DNA from: Primula veris | Taxonomy: Eukaryota; Streptophyta; Magnoliopsida; Ericales; Primulaceae | Direction: 5' to 3' | Assembly: GCA_963682055.1 (NCBI GenBank) | Contig: OY821750.1 | Location: 6,946,501 to 7,010,500 of the forward strand | Length of the DNA stretch: 64,000 nt | Shown here: positions 45,197-56,767 of the stretch, in pieces | Numbering within the stretch: the stretch's first letter is position 1 | How the letters are laid out: every line of letters begins with the position of its first letter | The notes under the pieces: model-generated | Seen by the model: the letters and a program-made list of their open reading frames with translations, nothing else | Database searches by the model: none | Told to the model about the DNA's origin: nothing | Position numbers and translations under genes: made by a program

Positions 45197-47426
45197 TGAT
45201 ATGGTTCAGATCAGATTTGATGAATTGAAAAATAGTTGAACGAAAATGACACAAATTTTTATATATATCCTTAATGACACGCCCTAAAATCCGGAAAACA
45301 CGGATATCAAGGCGTGACCTTTTTAAACAAAAGAAAAAAAAAACCTGCTGGTACAAAATTTACTTTTTAAAAGAAAAAGACTTGCGAGCTAAAGGAACAG
45401 CTAAACAATTAAATAAAAATATTTGCCAAACGCGGCTACAAGACAAGAAGATTTAAAAAGATTTATAAAAGATAACAAGCGAAAGTAGTTTGCCCGTAGG
45501 CTACAACCTCAAAAAAACTAGTCTAAGTGAAAAGAAAATAATTGAAAGAAGCATCGAGCCCATGCGATACTTCGCTAATGCTGCTATCCGAATGTGCCAA
45601 CCTAAGTCGTACCTGAAAGACAAAACTGTAACGGTGAGTCTCACGCACACACATAGACGGGACGGCACCACAAGATACCGTCGCTCCATCCCATAAATGC
45701 AAGAACTCACAACAACAACTACAATAACAACGTATAAAAAGAAATAAAATAACATCGTACAACGAAATAAATTAAATAACTTCAACACACATCTATAGCA
45801 AACATGGACCTCTCACGCCACCTACCCCAATCCATAAGGTAGGTCATTTCCTATACCACTCGGCCGTCTTATGTCCCCGGTATAGGAAGAGACATAGACC
45901 ATTGCTAACAAAATAAAGATTTAAAGTGCGCACTTGGACCTCTTCACGCCACTCGCCCCAGTCCGTACGACGAGTCATTCCCTATACCCCTCGGCCGTCT
46001 TATGTCTCCGGTATAGGAAGAGACATAGACCATTGCTAACAAATAAATAATAAAAGTCCACACTAGAACCTCTTCATGCCACTCGTCCCAGTCCGTACGA
46101 CGAGTCATTCTCTATACCCCTCGTCCATCTTATGTCCCCGGTATAGGAAGAGACATAGACCATTGCTAACAAATAAATAAATCACAAGGCCTTGGCCAAT
46201 AATATTAAACCATTCAATTATCACATTCTCATACGTCACTTTAAAGTAATTCAACAAAACACATGAGCATAGGTACTAGATTCACAACTAGCCAAACAAA
46301 TCCAACAACATAAAATCTCATTCAGGCATTTTAACAAACACATTGTATGCATATACAACAATTCAGCTTTATTCAACAATAATTTACCCAACTTTATCAA
46401 CCACTACAATAACACATCATCAACGCATAGAAACACGAAAACCAATCCATATTCTAATTAATTCGAAATTAATATGTCTAAATTCTCAACTTCTCCAATT
46501 CAAATAAGTGAATTAAAAGTACAACAAATAAAAACCAATTAACAATTTAATAACCTAATTGAGATAAAAGGAAAAACCCCCAAATTTAAAATAAACGCAA
46601 GACCTAACCCTAACATACACCCTCGTCTAGTCGCAATAGATAACCCCCGTTATCTTAGTGCGTAGAGGAGATGCTTCCGGTAAGAACCCGATAATGGTGA
46701 TTTCTTCTTCTTCTTCTTCTTCCTAGGTTTTGGAACCTCTCTTCTCTCTCTTTTTTCTCTTTGTTAGTGGGTGGTTTTAGATTTTCTGTTTTTGAAAATG
46801 GCTGAAAAGTGTTTTGAGAGAGTTTGGGAAAGCGACTATTTGGTCCCCAAAGTTCTAAAAGTTAACTAAAAATCAAAACTATTATTTTACTGCTCAAAAA
46901 TAACAAATGTTTAGAAACAAAACTATTGGGTTGTTTTTATTTATAAAATTAGTAACAGGTTTTAAAAATAAAGTTTTTCGGAAGAGTTTCGGTTTTTGGC
47001 TAAAAATTGTATAAAGCGTTTTTGGATAGATTAAATCATAAATAAAATCATCTATGAAAATACGGGATGCTACACTTAAACTGCTACATCATAGAGTATT
47101 TATACTACCTAGAAAATAATTGAAAAATACAGGTGGTGGGTGGTTACTGCAATTAGTAACTACTGCCATCCAACGACTGTGATTAACCCAACACAAACTG
47201 ATCCTATGGTTCAGAACAAAATAACAATAATAACACAATTTTTAGCACTAATTACACAGAGGTCCTAAATTAAATTAAAACGCAGAATGACACGTCCATC
47301 ACTTTCTCTCCCTCTTCAGCTGCCTCTATCTCTCTCTCTTCAGTTGCCATTCATGGCGATTAGGGTTTCCGTTCGCATCATCATCACCTTGCTATTCATT
47401 AGGGTTTCAGCCATAGATTCACTACA
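45197..47426 (-). repeat. 5' LTR of the Gypsy element, split by a solo LTR
   Basis: The outer parts 45197-45274 and 47080-47426, less the duplicated CTTAA, rebuild a 425-bp LTR equal in length to the 3' LTR. In element orientation it begins TGTAGTGAATC and ends CATATCA. Confidence 0.92.
45275..47074 (-). mobile_element. Solo LTR of a second Gypsy family, nested in the 5' LTR
   Basis: 1800 bp, reverse complement of the family at 27053-28943 (termini TGTAGCATCCCGTATTTT and GGGCGTGTCA). It is flanked by a perfect 5-bp target duplication CTTAA (45270-45274 and 47075-47079) with no internal sequence, the mark of LTR-LTR recombination. It contains three tandem units (45.80-46.17 kb) and the CTT/GAA tract near 46.70 kb. 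Confidence 0.93.
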
Positions 47427-49500
47427 AAATACCAATTAAATTTCTATTGCTATACTAATATTTTCTTACAACATAAGATTTTTGGACTCTATAAGATCAA
47501 TTAGAGTGTATCTCATTATTACACTAAAATTGAGGCTTAATTAAACCCAACTAAAATTAGCGGAGTTTGATTGGGAGGGTCGTTGGAACATGAAAATCGA
47601 AGGTTTTATATTGAAGAGTAAAGACAAGTCGGGAAAAATCTTTCGCTTCTTAGTATGTACATTATTTGAGGTTTTATATGTTCTTTTTATATACGTTAAC
47701 GTTTCATTCAATTTTTCTGTTTCTTATATAATGAATTTATTTTATTGTTTTTTTCTTTTACTTATCTTTTCCTCGTATTTAAATAAATAAGAAATCCAAC
47801 AAGATGCGAATTAAAAAATACGTACACTCAAACAGCAATATAATTGTGACGAATATTTGCTTAAATAATGCATTAATTTAGTATAGTCACACAGGCACAC
47901 ATCAAGGGATCGGTCAAAAAAGAATAATAATTCGGAAATGCTTAGCAACATCCCGACAAACAGAAGAGTGATAATTTCTAAAAATATTTTATTTAGTTGT
48001 ACGAAATCATATGATATATAGCTGTATATATGACTATATAATTGACAAACGAATAACTGTGTCCTATATTTTTGATTAATTAAAATGATGGTCATCATGT
48101 GCTGAATTAAAATAACCTTTGATTTTAACTCCTCTGTGTACCGTATGGTTATTATAACCTACACTATATATAAGGCTAGCCTAATAAAGAAACATAAGAG
48201 CATCTAAGAAATAAAAAAGTACAGGGTATATATAGACAGCTCTAATGTAATCGATTACTAATACTTCAAATAATGTAGTTTCGGTCTATTAAGTAATGTA
48301 GTCAAAAGGTGATAAATTTAATATTACATCGAGTTAGTAGACTTAATACTTGGATTCTGGATCTCGTGTTATGTAACTTATGTTTTAGAAACTAAAATTT
48401 AAATTGTTAAAAACTTTTGAAGAAAGTAAATCTACAAGGAACTGTGGCAAAATTAAAAAATTAAAAAATAGTTTTGCAGCCTTGAAGAAAAATGTAGTGT
48501 TTCTCATTCTCTGTTGCAGAATTATACAGAATGTAAAACAAAATCGAGTTGGCAAACAATAAAATGGTGTTTATCAACCAAAGATTCCCTTAAAGGTGTT
48601 TAGATTATGAGTTGGTAATTGGCATAAACAAATGAGGAGCACAATCATAGTGAAGGGTTAAATGCGGAGGGCCGTAGAACCCTTATAAACTTATCAATTC
48701 AGTTGCATGATTCGGCACCTTAGCCAGTCCAAACAAAATTTCACCCCTAACGCTTTATCGAAAACAGATCCACCATTAAAAATTGATGGAACCAAATAAA
48801 ATAAAATTTTGATCGAACGACACCCTAACTTCCTTTCGGTCTTGACTAACATAGTGCCGGCATTGAATACATTACTACATAAAATTTGGTTTTGCTGATC
48901 AAAAACTTTCCAGATTCTAGTTGGCTTCACCAGTTGACATGATTTAGCTTGGAATGGAACCATAAGCTTTAAAAGACAAGGGCGGAAATGCTACTTTTAG
49001 TAAATAGGGGGTCAGATACGCTACTTTTTAAATATTTTAATCAAAATAGATATAAAATATATTTTTATAAAAATTAGCAAAGGCCGCAGCCCTAACTATT
49101 TCCACGTGATTCCTACCCTGTATTTAGCCAATTCTTTCTCTCAATAAACGAATAGAGGGAAGACAATTTTGAGAAAAATATTTTTTGGGTTAAAAATTAT
49201 TCGTCTAAACAAACAGAACTTAACTGATTAACTTAGAAGAAAATGTCACAGGTTGCTATTCCCGTCACAAAATTAGTAACAATCATTTTAATCACTTTAT
49301 CTTTAATGATTTGTCTTCCTTCATAGTACTTCCATGTGCCACTTGTCGGGTAATTTTACTTAATTTTTTTGGCAATCGTGTGCTGAAGTGTGGGATTCGC
49401 ACTAATGTCTAGCTAGCCTATACTTATTATTAAATCTAGTCCATGAGTCTATACTTATACCTAACATATTTCCAGAAATGTTTAGATTCTAATATAATCA
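47427..49500. other. Shared non-coding sequence of segmental duplication copy 1
   Basis: Collinear with 56.87-58.37 kb, 59.28-59.42 kb and 61.54-61.80 kb. No ORF is conserved between the copies; the ORF at 48694-48963 (minus) is broken in copy 2. A TATA-like CTATATATAAGG at 48164-48175 is conserved at 57610-57621. Confidence 0.7.
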
Positions 49501-49797
49501 ATAGATGGATGATGCTATAAACACAACTTGCACATATTTATCCCTCTAATTATTTATAAAATACAATTTATAATTTGATAAACAAAATAATAAATATTCA
49601 AAATAATAAAAATTCAATTTACTAAAAACTCAAATAAAAATATAATAGAATCTTATTTGAGCATAACCTAAATTTAAATATTAATTAAAAATAAAAAAAA
49701 ATTATTAAATATATTATTACTAATATATATATATATATATATACACAACTCACACGCTCCATACATGCATATTTGGAAAGATAAAAATGTATTTTTT
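49501..49797. other. AT-rich insert next to the Copia element
   Basis: Absent from copy 2. Together with 54674-54773 it appears to be an earlier insertion into which the Copia element jumped. The outer edges carry the direct repeat TCAATAGAT (49498-49506 and 54774-54782). It includes a TATATA tract at about 49.72-49.745 kb. Confidence 0.4.
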
Positions 49798-50227
49798 TGT
49801 TGTGAAGAAAGCTCAAACAAAAGGCAGAAACACAAACTGTACTCAAACGAGAACACCCAACAAAAGAAAACGCACACTAACAATAAAAGAAACGAACAAG
49901 AAAGAAATAAAAGTGACACAAAGACTTACGTGGTTTCCTATGATTACGTTGTTTAACCCTAAACTAGTCAACGGAGTAAGGAGAAGTATATTACTATAAT
50001 AGTTGATAAATTACAAAAATAGTAAAATCTACTGCTATTTGGTGTAAGGAATAATGAATCAAAAAGTGCTTATTTATAATTTTTAGCCTAGACACATTCT
50101 TTCACCTTACCAATGTGTGATAAACCAATCCTTATTATAACTGTAAGGTAGAGGCGTATTTCTACACTTAACCAATGTGGGATAAACCCACAATACAAAT
50201 TCTTGAACTTGAAACCAATAACCAACA
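49798..50227 (-). repeat. 3' LTR of the minus-strand Copia
   Basis: In element orientation it starts TGTTGGTTATTGG after the purine tract AAGGTGGAGATT (50228-50239) and ends near CTTCACAACA. Same length as its partner at 54244-54673. Confidence 0.9.
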
Positions 50228-50636
50228 AATCTCCACCTTGAATTCTATTTGAGAACAAAATATCCACCAACTTCAAATAACAATCTGCAAATTCTCTTCC
50301 TCTGTAACATGGGCCCTTAGGCACTTCAACAATAAGAAATATTGATCAAGTCCCTAAGATGATTGAACTTGATCCCCGTAACTATATTAGTCAACATGTC
50401 CGCCGGATTGTCGTTAGTATCTATCTTCGTCACATCAATACTCCATCTTCAACCCGCTCACGTACATAGTTATACTTTACTCCAATATGCTCCATACAAT
50501 TATGGTGCAATAGATTTTTTGGTCAAACAAATTGCGTTTTGACTATCACAAAATATAGTAACCTGTCGTTGCACAATACCAAAATCATCCACCAAATTCC
50601 TAAGCCAAATAGCTTCTTTCGCACCTTCGGTCAACG

Positions 50637-50903
50637 TCATATACTCGCCTCAGTTGTAGAGAAAGCAACCATCGATTGTAGGGTCGATCTCCAACTAACC
50701 GGTCCCCTAATAAGTGTAAACACATAACCTGTAGTGGACCGTCGCTTATCCAAATCGTCCGCATAACTAGAGTCTATATACCCAACTACATGATGACCTA
50801 TAGTCTCATCTTTCGCATACTTCAAGATGACATGCACTGTTCCTTGTAAGTACATCAAGATCCATTTAACCGCTTGCCAATGCCCCTTACCCGGAGCATG
50901 CAT
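50637..50903 (-). pseudogene. Copia RNase H fragment
   Basis: GHWQAVKWILMYLQGT, GYIDSSYADDLDKRRSTTG, YVFTLIRGPVSWRS and VAFSTTEA are copia RNase H blocks. The rest of the domain toward 50.34 kb continues in broken frames (IWLRNLVDDF region near 50.6 kb). Confidence 0.9.
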
Positions 50904-50906
50904 ATA

Positions 50907-51221
50907 TCAACTCACCATGCCCATAGCATGTGAGATATCCGGACTCATATAAACCATCACATACATTAATGACCACACTGCATTCGCATACGGAATCCTA
51001 GCCATTTCTTCATTCTCCTTATTCGTCGTAGGAGACATCAAAGCACTAATCTTCATATGTGGAGCCAATGGTGTAGTTACAGTCTTAGACTTCTCATTCA
51101 AATCAAACAAGCTAAGGAGTTTCTCTAAGTACTTAGACTGCATCAACCACACCAAACATTTCACTCGATCCCGCTTTATTTCGATGCTGAGTATTTTCCT
51201 AGATTCACCAAGATCTTTCAT
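50907..51221 (-). pseudogene. Copia RT connection region
   Basis: MKDLGESRKILSIEIKRDR is the RT MKDLG box, normally followed by a G-M-x-I motif, here altered. LMQSKYLEKLL, TVTTPLAPHMKIS and PYANAVWSLMYVMVYMSPD follow. It sits between the YVDD segment and RNase H. Confidence 0.9.
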
Positions 51222-51454
51222 ATGGCTTTATTCAATTGAACTTTCATCTTTTGCACCTCCACACTAGTAGAATAGGCTGTTAACATATCATCAACATACA
51301 ATAGTAGATAAATGTTAATACCTCCAAGAAGCTTGCAAAAATACAAGCAATGATCATATGCACTCCTATCGAAACCTTGCTCCACCATAAATTGATCGAA
51401 CCTCTTGTACCATTGACGTGGCGATTGCTTCAATCCGTACAACGACTTCTTCAA
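51218..51454 (-). pseudogene. Copia reverse transcriptase, catalytic segment
   Basis: KKSLYGLKQSPRQWYKRFDQ and LLLYVDDML (catalytic YVDD). Upstream RT sequence to about 51.85 kb is recognisable only in pieces because of several frameshifts and stops. Confidence 0.92.
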
Positions 51455-51976
51455 TTTGCAAATCCAATTTTCTTTTCTGATAGTATGAAACCCATCAGTT
51501 GAGTCATATAGATCTCTTCTTCCAAATTACTATGCAAAAACGCTATTTTGACATCGAGCTGAGCTAACTTGAGGTCCCACTGTGCTACTAAGGCTAATAA
51601 AACATGAATGGAAGAGTGTTTAACAACATGAGAAAATATCTCATTATAATCGATTCATTCGTGTTGTGCAAATCCCTTCACCACTAACCTCACCTTGTAA
51701 TGAACTTTGTCTTCAAGATAACATCTTTCTTTGCAAAGACTCATTTACAACCAATTGCCTTCTTAACCTTAGGGAGCTCCACCAGATCTCAAGTCTCATT
51801 CTTTGATAAAGAATTCATCTATCTTCTCATGGCCCCTAGCCAATGCGTCACTTCCAACCTATTACGAGTTTCTAAGTAAGACAACAGAATATCTTCACTT
51901 ACAAATGGAAGTGCCTACGCTACAAATTCGTTAAAACTAGCCAGCTTATTGATGTTTCGTTTGGGTTTATGTTTCG

Positions 51977-52429
51977 CTATTGGATCACCATTAGGATTAT
52001 CATCATGATCCTTTTCATCAACAAGCTCCTCACTTTTTTAACTTCCACCGAGTCTTCTTGAACATTTGAATCAACTTGTCCCCCCTGTTTCGATGCACCC
52101 TCATTGGTCCATCCCATCACTCCTTTAACAACTATCCGATGATCAAGCATACTCATCTCATCAAAAGAAACCTCCCTACTCAATAAAATTATCTTCGACT
52201 CCGGACACCACAATCGATATCCCTTCACACCACAAGAAAATCCCAAGAATATGGCTTTCTTGGTCCTAGGGTCTGACTTGGACTCCATCACGTGATAATA
52301 ACTCAGACATCCAATGATATGCAACCAGTCATAGCCGGTAGTAGGTACACCCGACCATAGATCCATAGGAGTCTTCCCACCAAGCGCAGTCGACGGAAGC
52401 CTGTTGATAAGATGATAAGCATATGTCAC
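51977..52429 (-). pseudogene. Copia integrase C-terminal region
   Basis: YHLINRLPSTALGGKTPMDL, IGCLSYYHV, KAIFLGFSCGVKGYRLW and SREVSFDE are the standard blocks after the catalytic E. The frame then enters the linker toward RT. Confidence 0.9.
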
Positions 52430-52525
52430 TGCCTCGGCCCAAAATTGCTTTCACAATCCTGAGTTGGAAAGCATACAATGAACCTTTTCCAACAATGTGC
52501 GATTCATCCTTTCTGCTATTCTGTT

Positions 52526-52936
52526 TTATTGAGGAGTACCCTTCACCCAAAAGTGTCTTGCAATGCCATACTTTCTACACACGTCATTCAAAGGATCCGA
52601 CTTGTATTCGTCGCCATTATCAGACCTCAAACATTCCAAATTTCTACCTGTTTGTGTTTCGATTATATTCTTCCAATCTTGGAAGATACCAAGAACTTCG
52701 TCCTTATGTTTCATCAAGTAAATCCAAATCCTTCTAGAAAAATCATCAAAAAATGTTACGAAATAAGATTTACCTCCCAAAGAAACATTTCGAGATGGTC
52801 CCCACACATCGGAGTGCACATAATCAAGCATTCCCTTAGTTAGATGAACCACCGTGCCAAACTTAGCTCGAGTCTTCTTGTCCTTAATGCAATGCTCACA
52901 AAACTTGACCTTTCCCGTTTTAGCCCCTTTCAACAT
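52526..52936 (-). pseudogene. Copia integrase zinc domain (C half) and catalytic core
   Basis: FCEHCIKDKKTRAKF gives the CC half of the HHCC domain. The core follows with D in YVHSDVWGP, FVTFFDDFSRRIWIYLMKHK, and D in CLRSDNGDEY. The frame stops at the PQ*N position before the catalytic E region, which resumes in another frame (NRMNRTLLEKV). Confidence 0.93.
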
Positions 52937-53115
52937 TCCCTTATCGATTCACCCTTGCAACGCTTTTTCACCACAATGTCCCAACCGACGATGACATATA
53001 ACGGATTCTCTGTTACTATCAGCCACTGAAATATATCCACAACCGATTTACCAGCAAGATAATAAAGGTTGCCTCTTCTATTTCCTTGCAAAAGAATTTT
53101 ATCGCCCTTGCTCAC
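52930..53115 (-). pseudogene. Copia pre-integrase segment
   Basis: DKILLQGNRRGNLYYLAGK is the usual pre-integrase block; the HH half of the zinc motif (RLGH) follows in another frame near 52.98 kb. Confidence 0.8.
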
Positions 53116-53159
53116 CTTGACAACACCACCCTAAATTACAACTTTACAACCCTTGGCTT

Positions 53160-53774
53160 CTAAATTCCTAATGAGATAAGGTTCTTTTTCAAGTCTGAAA
53201 TGTAACAAACATTCTCCATCAATCTAATAGTTCCATCATTCATGGCCAAATGAACTTTCCCAACACCCATAGTCCTACATACATTATTGTTGCCCATAAG
53301 AACAGCTCCACCATCTAACTCAAAAAATTCATAAGACAACACCCTATTCGGACTCATGTGATAAGAACAACCCGAATCCATGATCCATTCATTACAATGT
53401 GTAAGTTTCGCAAAGCCTACCAAGACAAAACTATCATCACTATCGCCCTCAGCCACATTCACATTCGGCTTCCCTTTATTTTTCAACTTAGGACAATCTG
53501 ACTTCCAATGTCCTTTTTCGTGACAAAAAGAACATTGATCCTTGGCTATCTTCCTATGTGAACTAGGTTTTGACTTATAGTGCTTTATACCTTTACCTCC
53601 CCCACTGACTGTCAATGCATCTGATGTATGGTCATTATGACCCATAACATCCATTTTCATATTCTCGTTATTCATGAGAGCATTAGACACATCATCAAAC
53701 TTAATCGCATTCTTACCATACAAAAGAGTAGTGATAAGATGGTCATACTTCTTCGGAAACAAATTCAATAACAA
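53160..53774 (-). pseudogene. Copia GAG zinc knuckle and aspartic protease
   Basis: GAG tail (LLNLFPKKYDHLITTLLYG) leading to a canonical knuckle CSFCHEKGHWKSDC. The protease follows with active site WIMDSGCSYHMSP (DSG), then GAVLMGNNNVCRTMGVGKV. The longest uninterrupted frame of this element (204 codons). Confidence 0.93.
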
Positions 53775-53813
53775 TAAACCTTTATCTTTATCCCCAATAG
53801 TTACATCTAAATT

Positions 53814-54210
53814 TTACAAATCAGCCAAAATTTTATTATACATGTTGAGGTACTCATTCATCAAGAGGCCCTGCTCATACCCAAACCGGAAAAGCTTCTT
53901 TTTCATATAGAGACAATTCTCTATGCTCTTCGTCATATATTTATCGCTAAGTATTTTCCATAAAGTTTGAGTATCCATCTCCTTCATGATCGAGTACTTA
54001 AACTTCTTAGCCAAAAATAATCTTATTATTCCACAAGCCGGCCGACTTATTCTTTTTCTTTCAATCTTCATCCGTCATCTTCTTGGGCTTTTTCTCAAAT
54101 ACAAGATCTAGATCTTGCTGATTAATCACATCTAAAACCTCGCACTTCCACACTCCGAAGTTGTTAGTTCCATTGAACTTCTTCACTTCGAACTTCATGT
54201 TTCCAACCAT
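53814..54210 (-). pseudogene. Copia GAG, N-terminal part
   Basis: The first ATG at 54210 reads MVGNMKFEVKKFNGTNNFG and VWKCEVLDV, the usual GAG start. A frameshift near 54.07 kb leads to the capsid block IMKEMDTQTLWKILSDKYM and LYMKKKLFRFGYEQG. Ends at a stop at 53814. Confidence 0.88.
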
Positions 54211-54228
54211 CCTCCCAATCGTAATCAG

Positions 54229-54240
54229 GCTCTGATACCA
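54229..54240 (-). promoter_or_regulatory. Primer binding site of the minus-strand Copia
   Basis: TGGTATCAGAGC on the minus strand, 3 nt from the 5' LTR end; complementary to initiator tRNA-Met. Confidence 0.92.
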
Positions 54241-54243
54241 ATT

Positions 54244-54673
54244 CGTTGTACGAAAAGCTCAAATAAATGACAGAAACACAAATTGTACTCAAACGAGAAG
54301 ATCCAACAAAAGAAAACGTACACCAACAATAAAAGAAAGGAACGAGAAAGAAATAAAAGGGACACAAAGACTTACATGGTTTCCTAAGATTACGTTGTGT
54401 AACCTTATAATAGTACACGGAGGAAGAAGAAATATATTACTATAATAGTTGAGTAATTATAAAACTAGTAAAATACACTGCTATTTGGTGTAAAAAATAA
54501 TTAATCAATAAGAGTTTATTTATATTTTTTAGCCTATACACATTCGTTCATCTTACCAGTGTAGAATAAACCAATACTTATTATAATTTTAAGATATAGG
54601 CTTATTTCTACACCTAACCAATGTGTGATAAACCCACAATACAAATTCTTGAACTTGAAGCCAATAACCAACA
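54244..54673 (-). repeat. 5' LTR of the minus-strand Copia
   Basis: 430 bp, partner of 49798-50227. Begins TGTTGGTTATTGGCTTC in element orientation. Confidence 0.9.
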
Positions 54674-55395
54674 AATTTTTAACAAAAATATATTATTTAC
54701 ATGTAATGCAGTGTGTAATACATATAAGAGAGTGTGCAAGAGAGTGACAAACTTATGTGAATATTTTTTTTCCTCAATAGATAGTACAGTAATTTTTAAA
54801 CTTGAAAGTACTTATTTACTTCAAGGTTATACCTATTGCAGGTTTCATGTTAAGTCTTAAAAGGCTCTTAGAGATGATGAAATTAAGACTAATATGAGCT
54901 TTTGGTGGAATAAAGAAAATGATTCGCCGCCCATGTTTCGGAATTTAACTATTTAAAAATTAAATAATGGTAGATTGCTAAACACATTTACAAATTAAAC
55001 AATTCTGGAAATGAATCCAGCTTGAAAAGGAACTTTTGAGTTCAACATATATAGGTTGTGAGTTAAATGAATCAAATGATTATTATGCATGATCTCTCCA
55101 AAAATATACATAAATTACTCTTTACCCAAATTTTGAAAATTTTACTAAATATGAATCCAAATTGCATGGTTGTATCGGATGAACTGTGACATTTTAATGT
55201 CTACCATGTGGTTGATGTTAGAAACCAAACCTCTCTGAAAAACACACACAACAGTATCTAAAAAAAGTTAAAGAGCCTATTTTGACGAAGTCGCAAACTC
55301 GAAGGTTCTTATATACCTAAAGCCTAATAATTTTGCATAAGACACAGAAGAAAGCTAAATGGTTACCATCGACGGTCGCAACACCTTACAATAAT

Positions 55396-55881
55396 AACTT
55401 TTTTATGCCATAGAGAGTCACTCACAACACCTCATTATTTGCATATGTCATCACCGTATTAGTGAGATATCAGCTTGCAGACATCATTGAAGAGCATAAT
55501 TTTTCATTACAGATGGTTTAGTCTAAAACACACAAGCTCACAAATAAGCGTATATAAATATAAATGTAAGAACAAATGCATTATAATATGGTTGTGGAGA
55601 GATCTTCTTATTGATATGTCTGAAGGGGTAGAAGTTACGTACACTGACTCAAGATACAAGGTGCAAGTAAAGAAATATTTCTACTATCTACCCCTATTGG
55701 GTTACAATTACGCTGTTAAGTATAGTACATATTTCTAGAGAGATTGGCTCTCTAATCTTTAATGTTGGTAACTCTATTAGGTGAGAATGATCAACCCTTT
55801 CTCGGTGTTATTAATGTTCTATGTATAGTCTTGATACTTGATTAGTTGCATTTGGATCTTGGTCAACGCTATTTTTCATCT
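55396..55881. other. Spacer between duplication copies, nothing recognised
   Basis: About 490 bp; the ORF at 55475-55738 has no recognisable domain. Confidence 0.4.
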
Positions 55882-56520
55882 AACCTTTTTTTTAATCGCA
55901 ACACTCCGGATCAGAAGAGAGTTAGGCAGACCGCTACCTGTATATAAAAAATACCAACACGAACATAGGAGGGGGAAATAAACCAAACCTGCTAGTCAAA
56001 TCACTGTGAACATGAAATCTAAAGAACAGAAATAAAATCTACGTAAGTACACAAGTAACAAGTGGGGGAAACTAATCGAAAAAGAAAGCAGATCAGCGTC
56101 TAATCTGAGGCATCTGCCTCGAGTATAAAGCGAGTATCCCCTAATCCTCTGTGGAAGTGTATCACTATCGTGAAAGGACTGATCAGTCTCATGTAAACAC
56201 GCTCAATTCGCCATAAAGTCTGTTGTCAGGTTAGTCTCTCTAAAAATGTGCCGAAGCAAAACCACATGAGTGCACAACTGGCGTATGAGAGCTAAAATGT
56301 AATTGTGCTCCCAACCCCCTAAACTCGTCGAAATCACCCAAAATACCACCGTCGCCGAATCGTACTCAATCTCTAATTAATCAAACCTCATCTCCAAACC
56401 AATCAAAATAGCATGTAGCTCAGCAAAAATAACTTGCATGGATCCAAGAAACCTCTCGAATGCTCTCACTACACGACCATACTTATCACGAATGATCCTA
56501 CCAGATCCCACCAGTAGCCA
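55882..56520 (-). pseudogene. LINE 3' end with RNase H-like (RVT_3) domain
   Basis: Plus-strand T run at 55.88 kb equals a poly(A) end on the minus strand. The minus frame at 56.10-56.52 kb reads GRIIRDKYGRVVRAF, FAELHAILIGLEM, YDSATVVFWVI, LLRHIFRETNLTTDFMANWA, the pattern of the plant reverse-transcriptase-like RNase H domain found at LINE ends. Glu and Asp catalytic positions are present, but an in-frame stop breaks it near 56.38 kb. RT and endonuclease are missing. Confidence 0.75.
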
Positions 56521-56767
56521 GGGCCGTTTTCAGACATTTGGGGGCTGTAGACCACCAGAAAATTAGGGGCTTTTTTTCTCCATCGAGCATAGTAAAAACT
56601 CAAATAAATATCATAAAAAGCAAAATATTTAGCATAGAAACGAAAAATTTAACTACAATGTAACGTGTTTCAAAACGATAGGGCAAAAGAGTAGAAAACT
56701 AAACAAAAAAAAATATCGTATCCTTTTTGCTTTCCGATTAGCAAAATCGGTGACCAAATTGCGTACA
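56521..56767. other. hAT-like terminus and unassigned sequence
   Basis: Starts CAGGGCCGTTTTCAGACATT then GGGGGC, resembling a hAT-type end; no matching right end was found nearby. The remainder is AT-rich and non-coding. Confidence 0.35.

Larger units (their letters stand above)
40181..47426 (-). mobile_element. Ty3/gypsy chromovirus-like LTR retrotransposon
   Basis: Minus orientation. The domain order GAG, protease, RT, RNase H, integrase, chromodomain identifies the superfamily. The 425-bp LTRs differ at about 25 positions by eye (near 6%). Flanking 5-mers are AGATA and AAATA, and copy 2 of the segmental duplication shows the empty site near 56.86 kb. The right (5') LTR carries a nested solo LTR. 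The polyprotein has several stops and frameshifts, so it is inactive. Confidence 0.93.
49798..54673 (-). mobile_element. Ty1/copia LTR retrotransposon, full length but decayed
   Basis: 4876 bp in minus orientation with two 430-bp LTRs differing at roughly a tenth of positions by eye, so it is older than the Sirevirus and the Gypsy. The domain order GAG, protease, integrase, RT, RNase H is copia. A tRNA-Met primer site and a polypurine tract are present. The flanks are too T-rich for a clear target duplication. It resembles the Tork/Tnt1 branch rather than Sirevirus (short, no extra ORF). Confidence 0.92.
39738..55395 (+). repeat. Segmental duplication, copy 1 (with nested retroelements)
   Basis: Host sequence at 39738-40180, 47427-49500 and 54783-55395 is collinear with copy 2 (about 56768-62855), with roughly 5% differences in the best-aligned parts. 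Everything between those blocks is insertion. No protein-coding gene was recognised in the shared sequence. Confidence 0.85.
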
